This document shows, piece by piece, positions 33,316 through 45,174 of a stretch of DNA of 64,000 nt; the first letter of the stretch is position 1; every line of letters begins with the position of its first letter. The stretch covers positions 10,321,694-10,385,693 of the forward strand of contig NC_079369.1 of assembly GCF_021018895.1 (NCBI RefSeq), given 5' to 3'. The DNA is from Seriola aureovittata. Taxonomy: Eukaryota; Chordata; Actinopteri; Carangiformes; Carangidae. The notes beneath the pieces are model-generated. The model was not told the origin of the DNA. It made no database searches and saw nothing but the letters and a program-made list of their open reading frames with translations. The position numbers were made by a program, and so were the translations under genes.

Positions 33316-36095
33316 GTGAAATTTCTGTAGTAGTAATAATATAGACTGAGTTCAGGGATCTAACGCCAAACGTGACGGTTCTGGTATTTCTGAAGTCGCT
33401 CAGAAAATCCGCAGCTTCCATGAGACCCGGGCCTTAGAAATCAAAGGTGTTTGCCAAGAGAAATCTTTAGCGCTCGCCAACTTTATGGCTGTTTCTATGA
33501 CAAACGCAAGTGGGGAACACCCACGGGTGACTTGACTTCATTTGGAAAAGTTTCTGACCTTTCAGAAGTGATCGTGTTTCAGCGCAACACACGGCCCATT
33601 AAAGCACTTATCGGGCATATTGGTAAAATTATGGATGTGGGTTGAGCTCGTACCGTGAGGAAGTGCAGCGGCGCAGAGCAGCCAGTCACAAACTCCAGTT
33701 CAATTATAAGGTGTCTGCCGGTCCGTCTGCCTCCCACTGTGAATGCACGTGACGGAAAGAAAAGAATTTAATCAAAATCATCACTGCAAACATGATATCC
33801 AACACGCCTCTCTGTGGAGAAAAAGAAATCACGACAGAATCAAATATATGACCTCTGCAACCGGAGGGCTTTAAAAATGACACTTGGCCGTCCTGCCCGT
33901 GAGCGTGCACGTTACTGAGGTGGTCATTTAGGAGTCGTTTAGAGATCACAGGCTTGTGTTTCATTAGTGCGTTACGTCCTACGTGCGGATAACGGATCTG
34001 TGGTCAGAGATCACAGAAGGCTTCGTGCTCCTCCGCTTCATGTGATTTGTAATGCGTCAGTACAGTGGTCTCTGTTTTCTGTTAAGAGTAATTTTCCCCA
34101 TAAAAAGGAGTCGAGGCTCTCCAGAAAAGACCACGCAGCTTTAGCTTTAGACTCTCTCCTCAGGACGCAGACAGGCACACTTTCCATGTCGAGAAGTCTC
34201 TTCATTCATGGGGAGGCCTAAGCGAATATTTGCACATTAAGGAATGACCAAATGCTACACATTAAAAAAGAAAAAAAAATGCTCTTAAAGTTTCCTTGTC
34301 TCACAAATATGATGAAGAATGCACTAATGCATCTTGTGCCGTCCAAAACATTCCACGCCCCCCTGCAGGGTCGGCCCGGACCCGGCCAATGTGAAAATTC
34401 AATTAGAAACTTTGGAATAGTTCAAACATGTCAGTGTATCTGCAAGAGCTGAACGTTGCTCTGAAATTAAATATAGCACTTTTGATTTATTTTGTCTAGA
34501 AGGAGACTGTGCCAGAATTTGCTGTATGTTCTCTGCAGTTAATTATGATGATAACAGAACATCCCACAAGAAGACTTCACTGGCTTTTGGCAGCTATTTG
34601 AAAAGCGTTGGCAGTGTGCAATATAATTGGAACACAGCTGAGGGAAATCTTGATTAAATTTTAGACGTAAACATTTTCTAAGAATAACTTTATTTTACAG
34701 TAATGGACTTCATCCCTCAAATGCCTGATTACACCGTGTCTCAGAAGCCAGAAGTTTGATATTGTTTATAAAAGCTAATTCTTTTTTTTTTCATATTTGA
34801 ATAATGCCAACATCAAAGTCATAGCACATGCACAGCACATTTTCAGAGCGCCTAACAAGAACCATATTTTAAATGCAATAGAGCCCTATGTTCATTTAAA
34901 GTGGCTGTGATTATTTCATTTCCATTGTGACATTGTTTTGTGTAAAGATAACCACCATAGACAAACACTTCCTGTAATATAAACCATAGAGGACAGAAAC
35001 TGTGTTGTACTTTAGGCTGTCAGCACCACATCTCCCTGCCTGGTGTAAAAAAAAAAAAATCACAAACAATAGTATCACAGCGGGGTCAGATCGGAGAGCA
35101 GGTTTCTTTCAGCTTTTGGCTTTTATGAGCTCCAGTGCAGTATATTTGCACTGCAGCCTTCAAAATGCTTCCCAGGCCGAAAGAGGCTTTGGCAACCGAG
35201 GTATGCACCTCAACAATACCCGGGGGTCTGTTTACAGCCCAGAAGGCCCCTCTATAAACTGCCTGCCTGCACCACAGCAGCAAGCCCTCGCAGCACAGCC
35301 CCGAGCTGCCGTCATCTCAAAATGGTATTTCAATCTTTAACTTGTTGACCCGAGCCTATGAGCCAGTAAACCACAATAGAGGAAAAATGTGTCAGCATTA
35401 CTTTTAAGGCAAGTTGAATTGCTCCAACATGATGACTCTGGTATTTTTGTTTCCTTTTGCTCTCAAAATCTTAACCTTCATCTTTTATTTTCTTTCCGCT
35501 TCTCCTGCCTCTGACTCTTCCACAGCAAAGTGACATGAACTCCTTCCTGTGGAGAGTAAAGCGTGCGCCTCCTCATCCACCGTCTTACTTATTTGGTACC
35601 ATCCACGTTCCCTACACACGAGTCTGGGACTTTATCCCCAACAGCTCCAAGCAGGCTTTCCACAACAGCCCCAACGTTTTCTTTGAGCTAGACCTCACCG
35701 ACCCTCTCACCATCTCCAAGCTGACTAGCTGCCAGCTCCTCCCCCACGGGGAGAACCTCCAGATGCTGCTACCTCGGGACCTGTACCGCCGCCTTAAACG
35801 CCACCTGGACTACGTCAAACACATGATGCCTTACTGGATGACCGCTGACCAGCGTGGCCGCGGCTTGTATGCTGACTATCTGTTCAACGCCATTGCGGGG
35901 AACTGGGAGAGGAAAAGGCCAGTGTGGGTGATGCTGATGGTCAACTCGCTGACGGAGTGGGATGTCCGGTCCAGGGGGACGCCGGTGCTGGACCTGTTCT
36001 TGGCTCAAGAAGCAGAGAGGATGAGAAAGACAACCGGGGCAGTGGAGCGGGTCGAGGAGCAGTGTCACCCCCTCAATGGGCTCAACTTCTCTCAG
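32706..36095 (+). CDS. TIKI metalloprotease (TRABD2A/TRABD2B family), coding exons 1-2 only
   Basis: Membrane-anchored metalloprotease that inactivates Wnt by trimming its N-terminus; needed for anterior patterning in frog. Coding exons: 32706-32819 (donor TCG, then GTGAGT) and 35526-36095 (donor CAG, then GTAAGA), both phase 0, 228 residues. Exon 1 encodes a signal peptide (hydrophobic about 6-21) and the start of the mature protein. Exon 2 carries [14 protein letters not shown], whose G-T-I-H is the first GX2H metal motif of the TraB/TIKI fold. FELDLTDP with the conserved Glu, a run [20 protein letters not shown], and [11 protein letters not shown] with an N-glycosylation sequon follow. The second GX2H and the membrane anchor lie beyond the window. 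Compared with my memory of human TIKI1 and TIKI2, residues are mixed, so the paralog is not assigned. A PHP-type insertion before SYLFG adds three residues. Confidence 0.93.
32820..35525 (+). other. TIKI gene intron 1
   Basis: A 2.7-kb intron without supported coding sequence. It carries an (AAT)n tract and, at about 34.5-34.7 kb, a low-repeat block with AGTTAATTATGATGATAA and CTTGATTAAATTTTAG that could be a regulatory element. Confidence 0.6.
33286..33315. repeat. (AAT)n microsatellite
   Basis: About ten ATA/AAT units in TIKI intron 1. Confidence 0.9.
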
Positions 36096-39086
36096 GTAAG
36101 AGGAATAATCTAAACACGGTTTTTCCCCCTCATTCTAGCATCTGATTCCCTGTGTGTACACAGCTGGAAGAGCTGGAGAAATTACAAGGGCAAGCCAGGC
36201 CTAGAGGGGGCATGAGAAGATCCTAAGATTGTGTATCCTGTATCCCTCTGTTTGTAGTAAAGTAGCTCGGAAGGCAAGCAAGTAGGGCTCTATAATCCAC
36301 TGTGAAAGTTGAGTGTATGTGCACAGATTTTGGGTGTTGCACTGTCCCTGAAAGAAACAGTCAGAGAATGCGGGAGAAGACAATATGAGGAGAAAAAAGG
36401 GTGATTAAAACTTGTCTGCTGGAGACAGCTTTATGGTTATGGATGTCCCTCCACCTCACTAAACAAACACACTCACACAGCTGAAATGCAAAGAGAGTCT
36501 CAGGCTGAGCAATGCACATTCAGAAGAGATAAGAGAAGGCGAGAAGAGCAGCGAGCTCTCTCTCTTTCATGAATGCAGACTGTCTGTCTGGCTCTCTGTG
36601 GAAACACAGGTGTCTCACCGTAATCAGAGACTGAAAGAGGAACTAAATAACTTAATTATTTGATGAGCAAAACATGGGGAGTGTATCCATCTTTAACTTC
36701 TCGTATCATGATAAAGAAATGATGGGAACATGAGTCTATTTAAAGAATTCAATCAGTTGGAGGTCACCTAAGTTGGAGGCTGGAGCGCATTTTTCAAACC
36801 GCGGGAGGTCCCAGTAAAAATCTGTGATGAGCAAGGGGAGGATGCTCTGTTCTAATACAACCTTTGATCAACATGACGGAGGAAAAAACATCTCAGTATG
36901 CGTGTGTATTCATAACACAACACATGTGCTTTGCATGCACGGCACGCCACACACGAAGGCACGCTGTAAGCATGCAAAGCTCCATACATGCACATTGGGA
37001 GTGCAGTGCAACAGAATCTGTGAAGACTTAAGCCTCCATGTGACAGGTCGGAGGGCTCCGGGGCTAATTTGAGAGGCAGTGGGCTCCTAGCCTCTCCTCT
37101 TTCATCAACACCTCCTAACTACGCTGTCAAAGTCGCACTGCTTGCCCTGCACATGCCTGAGAGCTTTTCTGCCCCTAGAAATAAGCTCAGCAAGGCACAC
37201 TGTGCTTCTCAGTAATGAAGAGGATAAGTGGTAATGCTGTTAGCAGGGCTTTGCAGCTTTTGAAGACTGTTGTGTCCTGTACATTTTCCCATTCTTTATT
37301 ATTAAGGGATTCATGTCTCTTGTTTTTATCGTCTTTGAAACAGTATCAGTCTAACTGACCCAATGCTGGCAGACACAGCCCCTAAAAACAACACTGTTTT
37401 AAATTACACTGTAAAAGAGTGTGGTAGCAGAAGTGTCCAACTTTAGAAAACAGTGTTTATGTTTCTGGAGAACTTCTGTTTGACTTATCCTCATAATCTA
37501 TTGCGAAAAACACAGGCAGAATTCACAGAATTTACAGTGGACAGTAAAACTTTTACAAGACAGGTGTTCAAATTCAGATAAGAGTTTTATTGTCAAGGTA
37601 ATTTGGTTAAAATTGGATCATGGATAAGTTGAATTTCACCCCAACAAAGCACAAGCATCACGGGACTTCTGAGCTTCCAACCCCCTAGTTTCCAGATATG
37701 TATGAGAACAATTCAGAACTGAACTGAAACTGACATGGAAACCATTATTCTCAATTATAATAATTTGTGATTTAATCTGAACACTATGGTTGATTGGATC
37801 CCTCCACGCTTGACTGTAACGGCGATGAGGTCAGAAAAGGATGGATAGACAAAGAGAAAATGCGTGGGTGGGAATCAAAAGAAAGAGAAATGATACACTG
37901 GAGAGAGAAAGGCAGAGATAGAGACTGACCGGGGGAACAGGAAAAGTGCAAAGGCAGCCGTGGGGTTGAGAAAGCAGGGAGACTGATGTGTATCGTCTCA
38001 CCGCTAACGCTAATCTGAAACATGAGCAATTCTGAGTCGGAGATCTGAGTTGGGAAAGGTTCCAAGCCCACGTAGCCTGTTATTTGTTCCCAATAAAAAG
38101 TAGCTGCTTAGAATATCCTGTAACTTTGCACTTTCAAACATGAGCGCTGGTGATTCATCATCTATCACATTGTGGATTTGTCAGAGGCACCTGGCAGTGG
38201 CTCGTCTTGAGGCACTGGGTTGTCCAGCTCCACAAGTTGTTGCCAGGGGAACCTGTGACTTCAGAGGATGTTGTTTTTAGACAAAAAGTGCTACAGCAAA
38301 TACATCATCCTGTGTGGGATAGGAGAGGGCGCAGCGGGTGCAGGGATGCTCTGTTTGTAGTGGTGAGGTTGGTGGGAGCGTAGGAGGGATGGAGAGACGT
38401 TAAGTGTGCCAGAGCCCTCTTTAGACCATTGTGGTCTAATGAGACCTCTGTCTGTCTGAGATCTCTTTATAGTCTCTTTAGATCCCAGAGAGGTGTGGAT
38501 GTCTCTGTGAGAGGGAGGTTAGAGACTGTGGAAACAAAGGCGGGTCATGATGCATGGTTCTTCTCCACTTCTGTGGAGTCCAATGGAGGTTGACAGATGG
38601 GCGGGCCGGCTAGTACCAAGAGGGTAAAACTAAAGCGCCCAGAGTCAATATCACCTATTACACTTCCTTTTCCCTCAAGGGCGGATTGCTAAATTACCAT
38701 CACAATTTGTCAAGTAAATGTATAAATAATGACTCATAAGATGAAAAGTGCTTTCTGCTGTGGCCTGCAGCGAAGGCCTGTGTAACGATCTCAGCAGCCT
38801 CAGCATCACACTGGTACAGCGTACCGGTGGTGCACAGTATCAAACCATAGTGGCTTATTTCCACCTAGATACTGTATATTGTTGGAACTAAGATGTGGAA
38901 CAAAAATGGCTTTAGTGCAACTAACTACTTTTGGGAAACTCGAGGGTGGCTCCAGCCTGTGGGCCTCTCTCACCCTCACCAAATAAACACCCATATTTAT
39001 TTTCCCTGGGTCGCATTGCAGCCGAGGCCACTGGCCCATGTCGGAGAGAAATTACATCATATCGGTGGCGCCTGTCTCCTGAGCAG

Positions 39087-39099
39087 AGGTCAAAGGTCA
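39087..39099 (+). promoter_or_regulatory. Perfect DR1 nuclear-receptor element
   Basis: AGGTCA-A-AGGTCA, a direct repeat with one-base spacing, the consensus for RXR heterodimers, HNF4 and COUP-TF. Located in TIKI intron 2. Function is inferred from the motif only. Confidence 0.4.
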
Positions 39100-39274
39100 C
39101 GGTGGGAGGTGGTAGTGGAGCCGCGGTGCAGCAGAGCGGTAAGGAGACTGGCAGTCTGCTAGGGTCAGTCTGGGCACTGCTGAGCAGCCAGGCAGGCAGC
39201 GCCCAATCTGATAGAGTACCTGGCTCCACCTCTGACCAGGCTGGGTTTCCATCAGCTCGGGCTACTTGTGTGAG

Positions 39275-39333
39275 AGTGTGTGTGTGTGTGTGTGTGTGAG
39301 AGCGAGCGAGAGAGAGAGAGAGAGAGAGAGAGA
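39275..39333. repeat. Compound (TG)n-(GA)n microsatellite
   Basis: TG tract 39275-39298 followed by GA tract 39309-39333. Confidence 0.93.
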
Positions 39334-41579
39334 AGGAGAGAGAGAAAAAAAAGGCTGACTGTCAGTACACCTCAGTGTTGTCACCTCAGGGCTGGAGAGG
39401 GAACTGGGTAAGGGCTTTTAAGGGATGGGAGTTTGGTAGGTGACAGAATCCGGTTTCCTCTCAGCAGGAGACTGTCCTCCTCCCCTCCTGGTGAGGAGGA
39501 GCCTTGTTTACAGCTTCACTGACAGTCTGATGCATCTATTTCCACCGGGGCAGCTCCTGTGCCATCCTTCTGCTAGAGAAGGTGTTGGGCTCAGGCTTTC
39601 CGTTGCGCTGACACAGCAGCCTCACATGCGCTGTGATCACAGTGGAGTGCTCATGTATCACAACAAGGTATTTACTGATGGTATGAAAATGTGATGACTG
39701 TTGTTAGGATAGCAACCACTTAGTTTTCACATAGTGACCATAAAGTGAAGCTTTAAACTTAGACCAACACAGTCTGTGTTTTCAATAAGTAAGTATTACT
39801 TTGTACGAGATCCAGTTTGATTTGTATTTGTGTTTGGTTTTCTAATTCAGATTGGACCTCATAAAGTAAATGGTCCTAGGACAAATGGGTGATTTGAAAA
39901 TGATTTTAAAACAGTAAAAGTAAAATACAGTGCGTATCCAGGAGGAATGTTTTTCTCTGTCCAGATCCAGAGCTTTCTGGCTGTGCGTGGCAGTTACTTG
40001 ATGAGCATTTATGGTAAGCAGCAAACGGGCCCAGAGTAGTGAATGTCTCCAAAGGCTGGGCGAACGGTTGCTAAGAGAAATTAAATCAAAATAAGATTCT
40101 CATGCGTCGTATCAAATCATGCAGAATACTTTGTGTTCCTTGGACCGTGTTCACCTAAACAGGACATCTTTAAAGGGAGGAATTAAGTAACATCCAACCT
40201 TACCCATATCCAAATATTTACATTCCGTGACGGGTGTGTAAGTTTGGGTTTGAAGGGATGTGTTGGCCACAGCGTCTGACTGATGGAAAAAGCGATTCTG
40301 TGTCTGCACTCCGCTCCTCTTTTCTCTGACCTTCTCATTCCTTTTGGATTTCTCCTCGGCTCCTCTTGCTCCCTATCTTTCTCGCTGACATGTCCCAAGG
40401 CTCTGGTTGTCTCATTGCTAACCCATTGCTCATCTGCACACATACACATCAACACACACACATACACACACACACTGAGTGGAAAAAGAGGTGGAGGAAG
40501 AGGAGGGGAAGGGGAGGAGGAGATTACCTTTAAAGTGTGCTGGCGACGTGTATCCGCTCTTTAAGCGTGACATCTGAGGGTGTTTCACATCTAAGCCATA
40601 ATTACCTGTGCAAATATGTGGAAAACTGTGAGGCAACACGTATCAGGTCGATCATCTGGTCCCGTCGGCAGGCAGACGGCAGTCCCACTGTTGCACTAAT
40701 GACTTAATAGGCCCCTTAATGACCAAATAGCCTGCTGCCATCCAGAAGCACTTAGACAATTATGTGCTGGCCAGAACACTGCAGGCTGACGGCGAGATGG
40801 AGGGAGGTGAAGGGGCTAGATATGGACTCTGAGAAAACAGGGGCACCGTGCACTTGGCATCTGTATAAATCACAGTTTCCTTTACAAAAAAAAAAAGAAG
40901 CCGTGATTGAGTTTGATAGCAGGCAGCAGACAAAAGTTGATGGAAGAATAGTACAAAGTGGCTGGAAGAAATGTTCCGTCAAAAGTAAGTGCCACAATTT
41001 TAGTGTTTTCTTAACTGGAAAAACTCAAGTCAGCTCCACTTTCTCCACTTACTTCCACTTACTCATTTATTCAAAGTTGAAAGTGGCAAGTTCACCAACT
41101 AGTAAATCATGCAGGCATGGTGTTAAACTTTGAACTGTGAAAAACTTAACTAATCAACAGCGATTTATTAACTCGCTCCTCTGTGCTCCTCTATAAACTC
41201 TGTGCATTGTCGCCACTCGGTGAATCCGACAGAGGTCACGTCCCTTCTCACTCTTGAGTACCTGAGAGCAAGGAGGTAATGACTCCACCACATTGTCACT
41301 GTGCTGAGCGCCGCTGAGGCAGCGAGTAAAGCGTGGCAGGTCGGAGAGCTCTTCCATACTTCAGTGCTCAGCGTGCCAAATCCTTCCCTCGTTCCATCGC
41401 CCACATTCTCCCTTTGGTGGAGAAAATAAGCGATCCTTTCTGCTTAAATTGTAACAGCCTCGCGTCACACTGTGGATCCATCTGCACTCTCCACTCTTCT
41501 TCCTCTTCTTCTTCTCCTTCAAATGACGACCAAAGCTGCTGAGCCCACGCCTACACATACATTCACTTACACGGCACTG

Positions 41580-41659
41580 TTTCTGTATAATTATTTTGTC
41601 ATCCCAACAGTGGAAATTGCAGTAAATCGAATGGGGGTTGAGCGTGTTTTCCTCCCAAA

Positions 41660-41708
<49 letters not shown>

Positions 41709-41803
41709 TATACACACATTATATTTCTACAATACATATTTGCTCATCACAACAAGGGAAACTGCAGTAAATTGTACAGGGCTGGAGGTTGTTTTCTATG
41801 GGA
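41580..41803 (+). repeat. Diverged direct duplication flanking a (CA)n tract
   Basis: The unit at 41580-41655 and the unit at about 41724-41803 share TTTCT...TCATC.CAACA..GGAAA.TGCAGTAAAT and a GTTGTTTTC-type end, roughly three quarters identical by eye. A (CA)n of 48 bp (41661-41708) sits between them. This looks like a local tandem duplication in which the microsatellite expanded at the join. Confidence 0.65.
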
Positions 41804-42369
41804 AGGGCAGGTAGTTTCCAGGAAGGCTGAGGTTAATCTCAGGTTGTCTGGGCCAGAGGCTGATTGATCACAGACAGGAATGTGACTGACTGATTTCCTC
41901 AGAGACCCACTTGGCCCCTCTGGAATGTTGTTGTCTTTTGGGACGTTGTTGTTTTATAACCTTTGTTTAACCAGGTTAGCCGAGCGGAAACCACTGGATC
42001 ACTGAGCGTATCTGCGATGTAACGAGTGCGCTGCCGAAGTTTCGTGGTCACATCCTTCACCAGTATGTTTTATCCAACTTTAACTTTGAGATGGGGCTGG
42101 AATGTAGAACAACAGTTTTTAGTTTGTAAATACCTGAGAAGCACTTTTGGTGGTCATTGTATCAGGTGTTCACACAGTATTTTTTGCCGGTGGGAACGCA
42201 GCCTTTAACCTTTATCTGTCTATTATCTATCTATTATGAAATAATTCTTCCAAATTAAGAGGCAAGATACGTCATATATAGCGGCCCTCAGAAAGACACG
42301 TGTAAGTGTTTTCTATCCATCTGCAAATTGCAATTGCAAAAATAAAGGTTTTCTTGACATGACACAGCT

Positions 42370-42652
42370 ATAGTCAAGGTTCAGGCACAGTGTGGCTAAG
42401 TTTAGGAAATGATTGTTATCACGGTTAAAAGAAATTAACGTTGACTGTTGGTAGGCAACAGGAAATGAACAGGAGACTCCCGTGTCAAAGTCCAATATTT
42501 CGTTGATCCATCCGACTACCCCGACCTGCTGCCGCTGCAGATGTTATGGCTCCGAGAGCAGTGTCATACTGTTTCCAACTGTGGGAGATATCTGTGGTGC
42601 TGCACCCAGTTGTTCATATGAAAAGTTAAAAGAAATATTTGTGTAAAGACTG
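42370..42652 (+). repeat. Dispersed teleost repeat (GGTTTAGGCAC...CTCCCGTGTCAAAGTCC type)
   Basis: Landmarks in order are GTTCAGGCACAGTGTGGCTA, AAATTAACGTTGACTGTTGG, CTCCCGTGTCAAAGTCCAAT and GTGGTGCTGCACCCAGTTGT. This order matches a family that I know from many spiny-rayed fish sequences. The copy is diverged. Class unknown; recognition from memory. Confidence 0.65.
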
Positions 42653-42771
42653 ACAAAAAAAAAAGACAGCTTAAGAGAAGAAGTTCAAACCCTGGCTCCT
42701 TTTTCAAGTCAACTCTCCAATCACAATGTGAAGTGGGTTTGAATGTTAGATTGTCGGCTTTTGTGAAGGTC

Positions 42772-42826
42772 TGAAGCTATTCAACAATCCAACAAGCAAT
42801 TCTGATGAAACATACTGGCAGCTTTA
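42772..42826 (+). repeat. Dispersed repeat copy A (pair with 60719-60772)
   Basis: Shares GAAGCTATTCAAC, ACAAGCA.TTCTGA.GAA and CTGGCAGCTT with the sequence just after the G run at 60.7 kb; about 44 of 52 positions match by eye. This shows a dispersed family with two copies in this intron. Confidence 0.7.
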
Positions 42827-43301
42827 GTCTGCTTCCAAACATGTACTGCTTTAAGTGTGTGATCATATGTTGTTCAACCACAGGAGAGCTGTAGCAAGAA
42901 TTTTACCCATAAGCAGACATGGACAATTGGGGCTAAATAGGACAAGTATAGTAGCGGTAGAATAATAATGCACTGATTTCTGTCCACACCATTTATATTT
43001 AAAATCACAGAGGAGCCCATTTTTAACTGCACAACAGCCATAAATCATTTAATTAACATGGGCCATGAGATGGAACCCGACAAGTAACCAGACAGTGTGG
43101 TGTATCCGTATCACCCAGTGTGGTGGACATGGAAAAAAGATTGCCAGTACGCCGCGGCATGCGGAATTCCATGTCAGACGCTCGGTGGTGCGAGATGAAC
43201 TCAGCGTCTCAGACTGCCTGTGACATCAGACACACACACTACCACACCTCTCACACACCACAGGCCAACAGTCATAAATAGGTGCCAGTAGAGAACAACT
43301 G

Positions 43302-43303
<2 letters not shown>

Positions 43304-43337
<34 letters not shown>
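43304..43337. repeat. (TG)n microsatellite
   Basis: Seventeen TG units in TIKI intron 2. Confidence 0.95.
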
Positions 43338-43338
<1 letters not shown>

Positions 43339-44210
43339 AGCAAGGCTTGTCTGGGATTAGGTAGCATTAGCAGAGCCCTCTCACTGAACCTGGTTTTAAT
43401 GTGACCCATGCGTCTTCTCTGCCCTGTCCCCATAATACACAACCCAGTGGACCACTTCAGCTCTGCTTACACCCTGCCCCTACACCTCTCACCTTTCTAT
43501 ACCCCCTTTTTCCAAAAGCACACATGTTCATGCTCATTTTCACTCTCACACCATTTGTTTGCATTATCCTGCAAGTCAAATAATAATGTTTTAGGTTTGG
43601 TTTTTATGTTTATTTATCCAGTCAGACTTCTAGGGAACATGTACGTCACTTTTTTGGCAATATTGTGAGTCACCCATTAGTGCATATTCACACTTGGATC
43701 TATCCTGGATGATAACACTTTGATTCTACTACCGGTCTCACATAGAAAGGGGTGATTAAGAAGGAAGGTGTTTTTTTTTTTACGATTTAACAATCTGCCA
43801 CTGAGTTGCACTACTTGTAAGAGTCTAAATAGGTTCAGTAGAACTGGGCACTTGCCATAGTCTGCAATAACGTACTCAAAATTCAGCTTAAAACTTCAGC
43901 CCAAATTCAAATTTTATAAACCTGTCTGGTTGTTCATTTAGTTTAAGTGAGGCTCGTGTGTGAAGAGACACATGCCCTTCGTCAGGAAGGAGTTGATAGT
44001 CTTGTTTGGCCTTGTAAACCACTGATGTCATGCTTGTAAGAACTCACAAGAACTAAGGCCAATAGCTGTTTTTTTGCTGCTACAGACTGAGTGTGCATTT
44101 GCACAACTCAGTCCCAAAGTCCCTGACTGAAGTGAAAACTGCCAGTTGTAGCTCTTGAAACAAGGCTGCACTCGTAAACTTTATTAGGGAGTGCATAAAT
44201 CCTGTCATTT

Positions 44211-44227
44211 CCCCCCCCCCCCCCCCC
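44211..44227. repeat. Poly(C) run
   Basis: Seventeen consecutive C; prone to sequencing and assembly length error. Confidence 0.9.
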
Positions 44228-44319
44228 GCACGCCTCTGCGCAATCGGGTACAGCGACGCCCTTCACACACCTCTCCATCTAAGAGTGCCTCTTAGTTGAA
44301 GCAGAAAAAAAAAGAAAAA

Positions 44320-44505
44320 AAAGGCAGACAGACAAACCCGCAGAGAGACAGGCAGGCAAGAAGTGAAGTAGGCAGTCAGAGAGTGAAGTGTAGCACTGAG
44401 GAACGTTGGGCAAACGGACAGGCAGGAGGGGAAGCAGACAAGCAGGCGGCCAGGAAAGCAAGACAAGACAGCAGGTAGAGAGACATGGAAGCAGGAGACA
44501 GGCTG
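44320..44505. repeat. Degenerate purine-rich (GGCAGACA)-type tract
   Basis: About 185 bases composed mostly of GACAGGCAGG/GCAGACAA-like units with drift, probably an ancient decayed tandem repeat. Confidence 0.55.
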
Positions 44506-45140
44506 TAGTACCATTAGCAAGATGTCAGACGCACATGCTCTGGTACCAGTTCACACAGTTTTACAGGGACTGAGGTAAGTGAAAGCACAAACACAGAACT
44601 TCACAGGTCAAAGCGAGCTGAGTCACCAATTTGAAAAATGTTACCGCCTGTTCTCAGTGACTCTCCTCTGCACTACAGCCTTGTTCCGCCCCTGTGACAA
44701 ATAACAGGGGGATCTATTTTGTGTCTGCATGTATGGGTCTGTCTTTTTCAAGCACAATATGGTGGTACATTCGCATGTATTCAGCTTTTCCAAATGCCAT
44801 ACCACCTCAGTCTGGATTAGACCGGCGAAGTGTTGGACAATTATTTAAAAACTGACCCCAAACCAGCAGCTGACCACCTGGATTGGCAACAGGCCTCGTG
44901 TTACTGAAGCCTTCATCAAAATCCTTCAGCCCCTGGTCTATAAATGTGTTTTACCTCGGTGTGCCCTCAGTAGCTCAGGGGATTTCAGGCATTTGTGCAT
45001 TCAGGCCTCTGTTTCACCTTTCAAATCAGAGTTCCCAGAACCTTCTCTGAGCCAGAGCGACTGAGGGGGCTGGTTGCTCTGTCCTTACCCTCTGGATGAC
45101 CCCACCCCCCTGGCTAGAGCCCCAGTAGCCCCATCCACAA

Positions 45141-45174
45141 CCCCCCCCACCCCCCCACCCCCACCCCGCCCCCG
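45141..45174 (-). repeat. C-rich tract, G-quadruplex-capable on the minus strand
   Basis: Runs of 8, 7, 5, 4 and 5 C separated by single bases; the complementary strand therefore has at least four G-runs with one-base loops, the strongest quadruplex pattern in the window. Confidence 0.8.

Noticed and set aside
28304..38098. A shared 17-mer ATTTGTTCCCAATAAAA at 28304-28320 and 38082-38098
   Set aside because: Possibly a common repeat tail, but the flanks barely align and the string is low in complexity; not strong enough to claim a family or polyadenylation sites.
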